Under the pieces are notes generated by a model. It searched no databases, was not told the origin of the DNA, and saw only the letters and a program-made list of their open reading frames with translations. A program made the position numbers and the translations under genes. Positions 23,584 to 35,926 of a DNA stretch of 64,000 bases are shown here, piece by piece. How positions within the stretch are numbered: position 1 is the stretch's first letter; each line of letters begins with the position of its first letter. Source of the DNA: Sipunculus nudus (Eukaryota; Annelida; Sipuncula; Golfingiida; Sipunculidae); the NCBI GenBank assembly GCA_026874595.1, contig CM049313.1:63802159-63866158 (forward strand), in the 5' to 3' direction.

Positions 23584-25080
23584 TACGTGGATTTACGGAC
23601 ACCTTTCAGGGAAACGGAATGTACACGTAGTGACGACATTGACCTCTCTGACGTCATGTCTGTTGCGTCGAACTTCAAAGATGGCAATAATAGTCCCCGT
23701 GCAAACATAAGTGCTATAAAATCCCATAAAACACTCATCGTATGGTTATTTTCGCATGGATCAGCACCAGAAGTCAACCAATTGTTTCATGTATTGCCGA
23801 ACTATCCTGAAAATTAAAAAAAAAAACCGTTGACGATTTTTTTAGTAACATTGCTAACAAAAACATAACCCCCGCGGATGTAAAAATATAAGCCACATTA
23901 TATCGTAGAGACTTTTTGGCAAGACGTCTGGCAGTAATAAATAGTTTCATGCACAATGGAAAATATTACAACTTGTACCGGCATTTGAAAAAAAAAAATC
24001 TTGGATTATGCCCGTAATGGGAAAAAAGTATTATATTTGATTTCATAGTTGAACACTGATGCCTTCCGTTTTCCACTCATCATGCTCATACGTGTACTTG
24101 TCTTGAATTATTCCGGTAAATGGCCTTGAATGGTACCGTACGGTAACTATGACGTCATAAAACAAAAAAATGCTGGCCCGCTGCAACTGCAAAAGTCAAA
24201 AGCCGCCCGCCTCGATAAAAAGAACATTTTCTATATATTTTTCAAGCTTTTTATATCTAAAATATCTTTAAATGGATATGACGTCGGTCGGTGGGGTTGG
24301 AGGATTGAGGATCGGATTGGCTGCTTTTTCCCCCACAGTGTGTAATTCCCCCCCCCCCCCCCCCAAAAATAAATCCCATTTAAAACAATGTATTTAAAAA
24401 GAAGAATAATAAGTTAAATAAAATATTGGTACAAAATACATATTTTACAACTCCTACATGTAAGCCTAATGATTGTTTATAAATCAGAAAATCCAATATA
24501 ATAATAAGGAAAATATTGAAATCGGCGTGTCTCAATTATCTCCTCTTTTCTTGGTGTTTTAAATGAAAAACGATGTTAAAATAATTATGTTAATGGCCTA
24601 TTGACTATGGTCTTTTGATACCTCAATGAAAATAAATTACATCATCATGCGAATTATACCTAAGGCCTTACCTGATCCCTGCAACCTTCATGAAAATAAA
24701 ATGCAGCATAATGCAAATCATACCTTAACCTGGTGACTAACTCCACGTCGTCAACACTGCAGAATCCCTGAGCACTCCAACACCATGTGTAGCTGCACCT
24801 GGGCAGTGAACCTGTCTCTGCCTGCAGTGGACCATGTCAGATCACTTGTCAGGTTAGTTCAGAGCAGGAGATTACAATGCACCCATGTATCTTCATCATG
24901 AGTACTTAAAAAAAGGCTCATCCGTGAGTTTCCCAGTGTAAAACCACATGGGCATGCTGCGAAAACTGATTTTTCCCCCAGAATATTGATATATGTATTG
25001 ATATATATATATACTGTTTCATATATATTTTTTAAATTTTTGTCTACAGTAGGCCTTTCATCTGCTTTTCCTCTACTGTA

Positions 25081-26847
25081 GGAACGGAGGAGTGTGATGT
25101 TGCGATATAGGTTTAACTTCCCACAAAGAACAGGTACCCATACATGACATGCACTTGATAATGTTACCTTAACTAAAAAGTCATCCCTTCCCAGGTAATA
25201 TATAGCAGCAATTGACCACAAAAATAGCCTTGCGCATATGACCTTAGCTGCACCAGTAAATCTAATAAAAATATATCAACCGTGACACACAAAATAATAT
25301 TTAGTTTAATTTGCAATTTTCCACATATGATTGTTAACCCCTTGCACATCACATAACAAATGCCATTTTAAGTAATAGTATTGCACTTTAAGACGCAATT
25401 CTCTCTGATATAACTGATTTCCTTAACGTTCTTAAACAGCGCCCTTGCCTAGTTATCTGTGAATAACACAGTTATAATTTGTTTATGTAATAACCGATAA
25501 TTTCAAAAAACATGGTCAATATTAGTAAATTTCCAGAATGATATATTTGTAAATTATCTTATAGAATCCGTTAAAATAATAAAAAAGAGCAAAACCTTTT
25601 AAATATAATATGATACCATCAGCATAAATTTTCAAAATCATGACGATATATTCGGCAATGAATGCTAGTACGGTTACCTCTACCAAAAATATATATAATG
25701 AAAAGAAAAAGTAATTCAGCTATGTCAGATATATAAAGGAAGCTTCATGATCTATACCGGACATAAGCGAATTCTCATGAATACTAAAAGCAGGTGATAT
25801 GAGTTGTGACACTAAATAACATTATTGATGTCAATCATTCGTTTAATGTGCAGTATAAGCTTCCGCCATCTGGTGTGAGAATGATAAATCAACATGCAAA
25901 ACACGGGGGCATGCCGTATCCTTCGTGCCAACTTCCATATTTTGTCCAATACCGATTTAATGAATATCAATGCGTCACTAAAGAAGTAAATTGTGCGCAT
26001 ATCCATTGACTAGTCATTGATGTATGTTCTAGTCATTAATCTTTGGACTTAGTGATTGTGTTTTAGTAATTTTAGGATTTTGTGTAATTTATTTTGCATA
26101 TTTTGCGTCAGCGGCATACGAATTCCTGTATTTAAATATGGGCTCAATATATTTACCTTATCAATATCTTATCAATATATCCTTCTGTCTGTAGAAAGTG
26201 AAGCTCGGTTCGCCGTACATATAGACCAAGCCACGTATAGGGAGTTGCACACGGCGCCTTTGCGATCAGCTCACAACGTCTTGGACAAAAATACCGTAGG
26301 ACTTCATGTCAAAGATGTCAGTTTTTATCAGGATGTCGAGAAGTTGTTCGGCGCGGCGTCACCCAAAGCCAAGGCCCAAGACACAGGCACTCTTTTCCAG
26401 CACTACAATGGCCCAGAAACCGTAAACACATTGAGTATGGCCGATATACCCATTATAAGACAACAAGGCAATGAACTCCTCCGCTACGCGGGCATGACAA
26501 CTTTCTTTCACAAGTCCGAATTCCGGAGAATTATCCACTTCACAAGCATGATCACGCGCCTTTTTGTTGGAAACATCTTTATTTACAAGATTAAACTTCC
26601 AAATATAAAAGTTCCCCATACTAACCGCGAATTCCAGCACGTTTATTTCAGCTGCGACACCGTCATTTGTCATGCTCAATGTGTTTACGGTTTCTAGGCC
26701 ATTTTAGTGCTGGAAACGAGTACCTGTGGTCCAAAACGAGCTCAACAACCCGGCTCCCTGCCGGAATCCGTGGTGGTCAACATGGCCATCATGCAAGCTG
26801 TCACCGCCAGCCACGCTGGAGGATTCTGTGTTATAGTTGCAGTGTGA
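25081..26847 (+). pseudogene. Orphan duplicate of the last two exons of the atlastin-like gene
   Basis: Segment 25081-25132 begins exactly like exon 12841-12912 (GAACGGAGGAGTGTGATGTT) after a CTACTGTAG acceptor. It is only 52 nt long because of internal deletion, so it is out of frame. Segment 26195-26847 copies exon 13541-13837: AAGCTCGGTTCGCCGTACAT, then a 2-nt insertion (CATATAGACC against CATAGACC) that shifts the frame, then GTCTTGGACAAAAATACCG. It is split by a 347-bp MITE at 26382-26728 and resumes at CCAAAACGAGCTCAACAACC down to GTTGCAGTGTGA. The intron between is also recognisably duplicated. No upstream GTPase exons precede it. It is a non-functional 3' fragment. Confidence 0.88.
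26382..26728. mobile_element. MITE inserted in the orphan GTPase exon
   Basis: Terminal inverted repeats of about 55 bp: left CACAGGCACTCTTTTCCAGC and right, on the other strand, CACAGGTACTCGTTTCCAGC, continuing through AGAAACCGTAAACACATTGA in both. The intact exon has one GTCCAAAA at this point. Here it is present on both sides, as GCCCAAGA (26374-26381, two changes) and GTCCAAAA (26729-26736): an 8-bp target duplication. The element is non-coding and in the same family as 14846-14992. The empty site in the intact copy shows that it came after the segmental duplication. Confidence 0.88.
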
Positions 26848-27388
26848 CACTTTTAATAACAAGTTTCATCTTACAGATTTTTGTAAAGTTTTCTCAGAGG
26901 AAGTTTTGGGAATCAAACATGTAATTTCCAGACCTTGCTTATTGGCATGTCAGTTCTGATTATATTTATAACCTTGATTACAACTGATTTCCGAGTGAAT
27001 AAAAAAAACCCCATTTATTTAGCAGAATATTCTCGTTAATATTAAACTAAAGCTGCCCACTTTTATTAATTATCATAGCATCAATGTAACTCATTTTGAG
27101 CCAATATCGAAATGTGTACAAAAAGAAAAACAACATGATTAAAACTAAATGTGGTCGGACAATGGTCCTCAGAAGGCCCGCGTTTCTGGTAGTGCTGGAC
27201 TAGTTTACATATGGGTGAAAAATTAAGTTAAAATTGAAAAATATGACAAACAGAAACAGGTTTTTATCCATATGCATGAGGGAAAAAATCCTACTGGATC
27301 ATAGGGTATTAAAGAAGATATGTCTGAAAGAATGTGTGCAATAGAAAATCACCGAATGTAGTCTGTAAGCCATATTTAATTTTGAGCA

Positions 27389-27850
27389 AGTCTGTAATTT
27401 AATAAGTCTGGAGCCCTCATAGGCACCAATAATCTCTGTGAAATGGGAAAGCTGCAGTAGGTTGTTGTTGAGTTATCTTGTGCGAAAGAAAATCGGCGAT
27501 CCGGCTTTGGCGGCCATATTGGAATTCCGACAAGTCTGTAATTGATAGGTCTGGAGCCGTCATAGGTAATCCCTGTGAATTTGGGAAAGCTGCAGTATGT
27601 TGTTGTTGAGTTATTGCGTGCGAAAGAAAATCAGCGATTGGGCTGTGGCGGCCATATTGGAATTCCGACATGTCTGTAATTCTATAGGACTGGAGCTCTC
27701 AGAGCTCATAGGTACCAATCATCCCTGTGAATTTGGGAAAGCTGCAGCATGTTGTTGTTGAGTTATCGCGCGCGAAAGAAAGTGTCACTGGCGGAAGGAC
27801 GGATGGACGGAAGGACAGACTGACACGGTGATCACTACAGGGCACCGCTT
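27389..27850 (+). repeat. Three tandem units of about 140 bp
   Basis: Units start near 27389, 27531 and 27666. Each contains GTCTGTAATT, a CTGGAGC...CTCATAGG block, GGGAAAGCTGCAG, TTGTTGTTGAGTTAT and GCGAAAGAAA; the first two end GGCGGCCATATTGGAATTCC. The third passes into GGACGGATGGACGGAAGGACAGAC and TGATCACTACAG, which resembles the end of the GGCCCATGGGCC-family repeat. Open frames here reflect the repeat and not a gene. Confidence 0.75.
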
Positions 27851-29250
27851 GTCAAGCGGGGATCTAATAAAACACAATTCTTTTTTTGCTTAATAGATGA
27901 AGAACTGTTTTGTTTTTTTTTATTATATTCCGACGAGATTACGCTTGTTTGGTTTGTAACAGTCACTGGTTGTACCAACATCATTCTTGATAAAGTAAAA
28001 TGAAAACCAAATCGAGTACATTCTTATGACTTACTTTTTACTTAAGACGTTTTAGTCTTTTTGAGAATAGAATTGATTACTGAATAGCACTAGAGTTTGT
28101 TATTTATGTTAACTTCTAATTCCTAAATCAAACGTGTGAGTGCGGAATCGGTCTGTCGCATGCGGAGACGGGTTGTTTTCTCGGGTAAATCAGTATTACA
28201 TACACAGCTTGTTTGTAACATATAAGCTTCCCTATATTCTTACACATAGTCGCTAAAGAATAATATTTGTAATAAATTTCTTATATTTGTCTTGCTGGTA
28301 TCCTTGAATGGTTCTATGCAAATCGTCTTGCAAGAGAATATTCCAGATCATTTTCAGATTTGACTAAGAGTGATAAAATTTTGTAGCCTCTGTCTGTACT
28401 CGGCGAATCAAGAGAAGGGGATATCTGATATAAGATGCAGAGGTTTATTGTTCTTGTGTATAGTTCACAATATAACCTCTTTTTAGTTGAAAGTACAACT
28501 AAATTTAGCAATTAATATTTAAGGAATCGATGCACTCTTCCTTCGGGAGATGGTCTCCTCAAAGAATAGCTCCCGAGTATAAAGCAACGCCACCTTGTGT
28601 GAAAAAATGACTAACGGAGATACAAAATTAATGCGATAATTTCTTCATTCACCACCAGACTTCACTCCATTATATGCATACGCATGGTCCACACGGAGTT
28701 CTTTATCAATATGATGAAGCTGTGAATATAAAATAGAGTAGTGAAAGGTTTGGCTATGGTTGGCCCTAGCCATTATTCTAGGTAGCATTATGAAATACGT
28801 CGGCAAAAGAGACAAAAACAGCTGCAGTTTTCTTGCATATTGTAGTTCAAGTAAAAAAATACTCAGGATAAAAGATTCTCTTTAGTATAAAAGTTAGATT
28901 TAGATAAAGTTAGATTTAGTATTAAAGTTGTTCAAAATAGGTCCAGTAGATCGAGCAACTATAGCGTAACTGTTACGGAGTCTGTATTTTTGTTGCTTTG
29001 ATTCCGCTTTCTTGCACACGGTGGAGCAGCTTATTACTCAAAGAAATAGTAACGGCAATAAATTAATGATAAGTATCAATGCAGGTGGGCCTATTTCACG
29101 GACCATATGGTCACATCTAGTGCCTTTACACCAATGTCCCCACACAGAATGCTGGGTTCTAAGTTTTTGAAACCAAAGCTGTGATAGCAACAGACAGTGG
29201 CGTACGGGTCACAGAATTTATCACCCCCCCCCCCCCCCCCCAAACAACAT

Positions 29251-30793
29251 AACAAGTGACCCATGGGTCACGACGCTCAGCTGACTGACCAGTTGGAATT
29301 GGCCCAACCAACCAACCAACCAAAAGAAGTATACGCTCATCGAGCAGCTACAGGTTGCTGCGGTCAAGACCTCAGCCCTGTGCGCTCCTTAAGCATGTTC
29401 TCTGAACCAACAGTCGCAGTGCCACGCCAAGCCAAGCAGGGAGCCGTTGAGGGCGCCATCTTCTCTCCTGGGTTGTTGTCCTTGTTAGAAAGCTACAAAG
29501 CATCCACAGCCACAAAGCCAGAAGCAACCCGCATTCCCTCCACCGATCCCAGCAGCGGAGACCCAGCCATGCCATTCGAGAGCCGAACTCGATCCTTGTG
29601 AACGACCTTACTTCGAGACCCAAAGCCCTTTTTACTTGCGATTTCGGTCATTTGGACCGTTTAACCAGTTACCGGTTATGCAAGTTTACAAGTTTTTTCG
29701 TCATCGGCAAGTTGGAATTGGCCATAGCGTGATACTTGTTTGGTATTGGTTGTTCTAATGGCACTGTACAGAAGCCTGTAAAGTATTCAGTTTAGGTCAT
29801 GCAAAGAATCTTGGCGATCAATGCTTTAGTTATTCAGATACTGGAGCTTATGTATCAATTTTTTATTTGGGGGGGGGGGGGGGTACATACGAGCCTCAAA
29901 ACACCAAAGATATGGGTATTAGAGACCTAATTTCAGTTTTCCAAGGAGATTTTTCATGGACCTCCTGGGATGTCAGGTCAGAAGATTCAAGTACAAAGGG
30001 TTACGATTTGGGCACTGTTGACGGACGACCGCTTCATTTGGTCTCTAAAATAGACCAAAAACCTGCGTAAAAATTCGTAAAAAATGTCTGCAAGAACTGA
30101 TGAAACACTCCATGATCAATATGCATGCAACGAATCATGGTGGTCAATGCATTAGTTATTCAGATACTGGAGCTTAAGTTTCAGTTTTAGAATTATTCGG
30201 GGGGGGGGGGGGGGGGGATGGGGGTCCTGACGAGCCCAAGCGGATATGGCTAACAGAGAACTAATTTCAGGTTTTCAAGGAGATTTTTATTGATCTCACT
30301 AGATGTTAAATTAGAAGATTCTAGGTCCAAAAGTGACGATCTGTGCCCTGTTAACAGATGACCACTTCATTCAAAGGTTTCAAAAATAGAGAAAAATACG
30401 TAAAAATAAAAAAAAATACAGGTTGTGCCACAAGTCTACAGGAACTGATGAAACGCTCCATGATCAATATGCATGCACAAAATGATAGTGATCAATGCAT
30501 TAGTTATTCAGATATTGGTGCTTTCGTATCAAATTTTAATTTTCCTGGGGAGTACTCGTGGCTGGTTTAAGTATTCTTGGGGTACTTCTGAGATCCATAG
30601 CTTGGAGGATATGGGTAACAGAGACCAAATTACAGGTTTCTACAGACTTTTCATGGACCTCCCTGGATGTGCAGTTAGAAGTTTATTTAGGTCCAACGCT
30701 TACGGTTTGTGCCCTGTTAACGGTCAGACGGAAAAGACGATGGACAAGACCAATCACTATGGCTCAGATGACTTTCAGTTGAGGTGATAAAAC
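29251..30793 (+). repeat. GGCCCATGGGCC-family repeat, copy 2, with internal tandem units
   Basis: Begins AACAAGTGACCCATGGGTCA and ends near TGACTTTCAGTTGAGGTGAT. Three internal units of about 320-350 bp repeat the words CAATGCATTAGTTATTCAGA (near 29822, 30144, 30494), 'ATTTTTCATGGACCTCC' and 'TACGATTTG(T)GCCCTGTTAACG'. Poly-G tracts fall at the equivalent place in the first two units (29871-29883 and 30199-30217). A separate 405-bp insertion (29305-29709) interrupts it. Confidence 0.75.
29305..29709 (-). mobile_element. Retroposon-like insert with TTGG tail and 14-bp target duplication
   Basis: AGTTGGAATTGGCC occurs at 29291-29304 and again at 29710-29723, flanking a 405-bp block that is richer in GC than its surroundings. 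Read on the - strand the block ends in a simple (TTGG)n tail (ACTTCTTTTGGTTGGTTGG). Tail plus a 14-bp direct repeat is the signature of target-primed reverse transcription, as with a SINE or a LINE 3' end. Both strands contain open frames of about 80-110 codons without recognisable domains; these may be chance in GC-rich DNA. I cannot name the family. Confidence 0.6.
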
Positions 30794-31191
30794 TGGAAAC
30801 AAATGCAAAAATTATATGGTCAGTTTTCTTCGTTATGGTTGCTTTGTAGACAACACAGGTGCATCATGTTATTCACTTTTATGATATTTATCGCCCCACA
30901 CTGAAGGAAAATTACCTCCTTGCTAATGAAATCCGAAAGATCCCTCTGACTTATACTTAAAATAGAAATATTATTACACAGTTCACGGGAAAGAATAATC
31001 CATTTATATAGTTGCAGAAAATACCAGTATAATGCAGGTTCACATATAATGTGGTAACGCAATTCTTCGTGCACACATGATTTGTAATTAACTAAACTAA
31101 CCGTAGTAGACCTTATTAAGTAACATAATACTGCATTCAAAAACTTAACACAAACACCTTGTAACTCATAATTCTGACTTTTTGTTATCGG

Positions 31192-31296
<105 letters not shown>

Positions 31297-32400
31297 CTTT
31301 TAGAGCTTTTTGATAGTTGTGCAGCGGAAGGTTATATCATGAGCTATACGAGCATAGCATTTTATTATTTTTTTAAGAGAAATATTTGGATAAATTATAA
31401 AAATAAGTTTGTTTTAATGTATTATCCTCAAAGTAAAAAGATAATACTTTAACTCAAGACTTTAGAACTAATGATTATTCACTAATCACTAAAGTATCGT
31501 CTTAAATTCCAATTAATTGTACCAACATATACAGCATATCAGAAGGGGGGGGGGGCCTGTAGTCCGATGTCATATAGTTGTTTCATAAAGGATGTGACGA
31601 AATATGACAATTTAAACAAATCTGAAATCAATATATTTACTTTGTGACGCAGTTTGTTGTCTTGAAGTGCAAAAACGATGCTGTCATTTAACATCGCGAT
31701 GCATACATGTTTATTCCTGTGATGTAAGAATTGTGACGTAAAAAATAACGTGACATTGTGACGTAATCTGTGTGTAAGTCATATGTACCAGTATACGATC
31801 GTCAGCCAAGGTCGTCCATGAAATGCCGCAACATTGTATATCTGTTTTATCTTGTTTCATAAATTCCGCATTTAACATAATTCACACAAGGGAAATTAAA
31901 ATACTTTGCCCTCAGATAATCACCACATTTGTCTGTTGGACCCCCGGGGAAAACAAATGCAATTTTTTTTTTTTGCATTTTACCAATTTCAGTAAGAACT
32001 TTTGCAAAACGATGGGCTTTGCAATGTATTTTCAACAACTTATTTTGTATCAACCACTTTTTTATATATTGAAAACAGATCTTTAGATGTAGATTAAATT
32101 ATAATGGGAATTTTAAGTCCATACATAAAAATATAGTGTGCAATGATATAATAAACTGTACAATCATGTTCATTGCATGAATTACGTTTTAATATTTTAT
32201 ATTTTTAAATGACATTTGTACTTTAAGTGATTATTTCTTTTTAATTTTTATGATATATCAACATAGATAATGTACATGCATATGATTTTGTATAAACATA
32301 TATTTTCTGTCTGTTCTCTGCACCTTATTATTCTGGTTCCTTAATCTCAATCATTAACTCGTCGTTTTCAAATTGTTTTGAGAATCTTGAGCGGCATATG

Positions 32401-32442
<42 letters not shown>

Positions 32443-32490
32443 GGACATGCGCGTCTTTCCCTCACTTTGATTCTTTCACTTTTTGCCTTG

Positions 32491-32541
<51 letters not shown>
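32491..32541. repeat. (TC)n microsatellite
   Basis: Near-pure CT repeat, which creates the Arg-Glu low-complexity open frame on the other strand. A similar tract at 46215-46260 passes into ACACACAC. Confidence 0.95.
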
Positions 32542-32543
<2 letters not shown>

Positions 32544-34769
32544 GCAGAATCAGAAGAAACTTTCCTGAAAAAAAATAATAATAATAATATCAGATTTTTT
32601 TTTCATTTCCAGTTTTTATTTGTTCCAAAAATAAATCCCATTTCAGAACAATTTGTTCATCAGGTTTATTACAAGATGGGCATTACATATTTGACATGTG
32701 GCACAGTATTTTTTTCTCGACTGTTTCACAAGGGACCCAAAATGTATATGATGAGAATTCTCAAATGCTTTACCCCCTGGATAAAATTTCTAACAATGCA
32801 CATAAAATAATGGTGTCATCAGACATTTTTGTGGAAAGGACAGAACCTATTGACTGAAAAATAATTTGTCTTGTACAACAAGCTAACTCTGGCCCACATA
32901 ACGCTGATAATTGATCTTATTTGTAATTTTCTAAATTCATAACTACAAACAGTCCCATTACAACATATTTGATTCTAATATATTATTTATTCGAAAAGTT
33001 ACAGATTGATGAACAAAGGGCCTGGAACAGGATGAAACAAGAAAACAGGTACAATCGGTAAGTGACATTGTAAGAGTCATAATTCTAAAGTACACCTCAG
33101 GATCTCGAAAAATTATACTTCATTTGTTATGGTACAATAAGTGGTATCTAAATAATAATCTTTATAATAATAAAGATATATCAAGTCCCGAGAATACCAT
33201 ACTGTGCTACATGCCAATTATTTAAAAAAAAAATGTATATTTGTATTAATACTCACTGACAATTTGGCCATTTGGTTTTAAACTTAGATGTATATTTTGA
33301 AAGATTATCAGCTACGTTAAAGTTTGCCAAAAGAAATATTGACTGGCATCATGTCTTCCGTTTTGTTCTTATCTTCTGTTTCTTCTTTATCCCTTGATAG
33401 ACAACTTCGCGACTGAAACCAGACAAGAGATTCTGGGATGTCAAGAGCTTACAAGACAGAACATGTAAATGGTATATTTATCATTATTATATTGTCTCAT
33501 GACTTTTTTCCGGGCTTGTGCGTTAACATTGTTTCAGCTCCCCTTATTATTTTTTCACGCCTTTTTCATGTGTATATGATGAAAGGCAAGAATAGTACCA
33601 AGAAACTTCACAGTATATAACGACGTTGGCTATCTAAGAAAATTATTTTTGATAGACTATGTGGATTTTAATTGATATATATGAACGTTTCATGTATTCA
33701 ATAAAATAGTATTTTTCCGCATGCCTAGTGAAGATGCACAGTGTCACTTGGTATCATTCTATAGTGGATTAAATTGCCCTCGCGTTCATTCATTAGGGTG
33801 ATTTTCTTTACCCTTAATTTGTTTTAATGTTTCAATATTTCAAACACGACGTGCAAGTTAGTAGGTTATAAAATCAAAATTCCACTGAAATGATTATCTC
33901 TTAAAATTTTGAAAAAAGTGTCAAACATTTCAAATAGACGACAGTATCAAATGTTAACATGACTGTCTACAACAGTCCAGCAAATTTCCATACAGGCCCC
34001 AAATTCTGAGTTGATGCTATATTTAAAAGTCCTGCAAAACATCAATAATTTACTTAATTCAATCAATCATCTTGAAAAAATGGATTTCAATATTTTAAGC
34101 GAGACTAACGACTGATGCGATAATTTTATTCGATTCCGCTGATAAAATAAATGGTGATTGGAACCAATTTTGCCCACAATTTTACCCATAATAAAAGGAA
34201 AGTTTTGAAATAATATGCCTATTCATATTTAAAAGTTCAAAAGTTGATACTTATAAATTCAAAATAGCATTTCACGATTCGCAATTAATTTTAATGCATT
34301 CAGAACATAATTATAAGGCAATGTGGCTGCTCTAATTAAATTTAACACTATACATTTTTCTTAGTACATTTTTAAGTGTAAACCCTGTACATTAACCCAT
34401 TCTTTTTTTAATGTCAGTACCGATTTTAGTTTATATCGGCCCAATTTCCGAGGCTTCTTGGACACCTTCCAGAGGGGTAGTGTTTTGAAATCTGATCTGT
34501 ATGAATACTTTGACAGAAAATGGTATCGAATCTAATAATGACTGGGGTGAAGTAAAACTTAAACCTTCAAGATGGCCCCAGGACCAAGAAGTACAGATGG
34601 AGGGTAGGTCGCTTTGTATTTACTGATATGGATCAATACTCTACAAATTTAAAAACAATTCGTATTTCTGCTTTTAAAACACCTGGAACATGTGCAACAA
34701 ATAATGAAACAACAAACATAGAAAGAGAAACACAGGAGAATAATTCATTAAGATGCACATCTTCAAGTT

Positions 34770-34775
34770 TTTATT
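34770..34775 (-). terminator. Poly(A) signal of the Cys-rich gene
   Basis: On the - strand GTTAAATAAAAACTTG contains AATAAA about 60 bases after the predicted stop at 34838. The orphan copy keeps an AATAAA at the equivalent place (17322-17327), which supports the view that the 34838-35013 exon is the terminal exon. Confidence 0.65.
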
Positions 34776-34837
34776 TAACCCGAGAAAAAAAATCTAAAAT
34801 ATCTTATACACAGAGATATTGTGGTAATCCACACCTT

Positions 34838-35861
34838 TTATAGATACAGGCGGACGGACAGGCAGGCATGGGTGAAATATAAACATTTGACCAACTTACC
34901 TTGACAACAGCGGCCTTTCATGTTTCCAAAGTAACGGCATCTCTTCTTGCTACCACCAGGCTGACAGAGTCTCCAGTAGGGAATACAACTTTCACTCCCC
35001 GTACATGCTTCATCTGTAATAAAAAAAACGAAAATTTTATCTATACCATTGAAAATGTGCAGTTATATTTGAGATGGAGGCTTTTAACATCTCAAATTAA
35101 GTGTAGCTGATAGTCTTTTTCATTGATAGGGACAGGATCATACAAAATCTAAAACTCATATATAACCACGGGGGGGGGGGGCTGTCGATAAGGGAGATGG
35201 GAGTAAATACCCCCCTCCCCCCCCCCCCCCCCACTTTTTAGCAATGAGATATAATAATCCACCCCTGTTATTAAGAGAATAGGAGTTATATATTTGAAAT
35301 ACAATATAGTTAGGTCGAGATGTAAACGCTCGTTACTCTCCTCTGGCGACCCGGGTTCGATAACTTTTGATTACCCTCCCATGCCTGCGAGTCATCCCAC
35401 CTTTGAAGATATATCGATGCCATTGTATACTCGGACAGGTTCAAACGCCATCATGCATTATAACAGTTATACGTTATCCGCACGCATGTCCGATTGCCTA
35501 AACCAATGCACACTATCATGAGTTTAACCAGTTTTATCTTATAAAAAATGTATTGATTTATTCATTTAGGAGTAAGGATGAAAATACAGAAACATTGACT
35601 CACGATCCACGCAGCATTTGCCGTTTGGGCAGGTGCCGACAGCATTGCACACGGTGTTGGACCCGACGACGCATTGAGATCCCACTGGGCATTTATAGGG
35701 ATCTGAAAGAAAACCAAAATAATATTATGTTCATGAAGATTGTTTTATTCATGCAAGTATAAATATGAATAAATGTCACCCGAATATTTAAATTATCAAC
35801 TAACGTTTACATTTATCTACGTAAGGCATGAATTAATCTTCGGCATAAACGAACCACCTTG

Positions 35862-35926
<65 letters not shown>

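Larger units (their letters stand above)
19103..25080. other. Gene-free interval between the two orphan 3' ends
   Basis: No gene is supported. Up to about 19.4 kb it is collinear with 35.7-36.1 kb; for example, TTAAATAACATGATCCA occurs in both. From 19.74 to about 20.3 kb it resembles 41.2-41.5 kb (GATCATGTAATTTAATG; GTAAATTCTCT). A 5'-truncated SINE lies at 20225-20370. AT-rich sequence with local inverted repeats, including GCACCCAGTAAC arms at 21.49 and 21.74 kb, fills 20.4-22.4 kb. GTTGG-rich words occur at 22.47-22.64 kb, an ACCTCCGCCAAGG repeat at 22.8 kb and a fold-back element at 23.01-23.58 kb. Short open frames here look like chance. Confidence 0.6.

Noticed and set aside
26056..26697. 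Long 213-codon open frame
   Set aside because: It is a chance frame through the frameshifted orphan exon and the MITE, and does not match the true reading frame of the intact exon.
27389..27850. CRISPR-like regular repeat array
   Set aside because: Units of about 140 bp with no unique spacers, in animal DNA; an ordinary tandem duplication.
29263..29601. 112-codon open frame in the GC-rich block
   Set aside because: It lies in a retroposon-like insert; the opposite strand is also open, no domain is recognisable, and it starts inside the flanking repeat. Kept only as part of the mobile element.
32328..32543. Arg-Glu repeat open frame on the - strand
   Set aside because: It is simply the translation of the (TC)n and (AT)n microsatellites.
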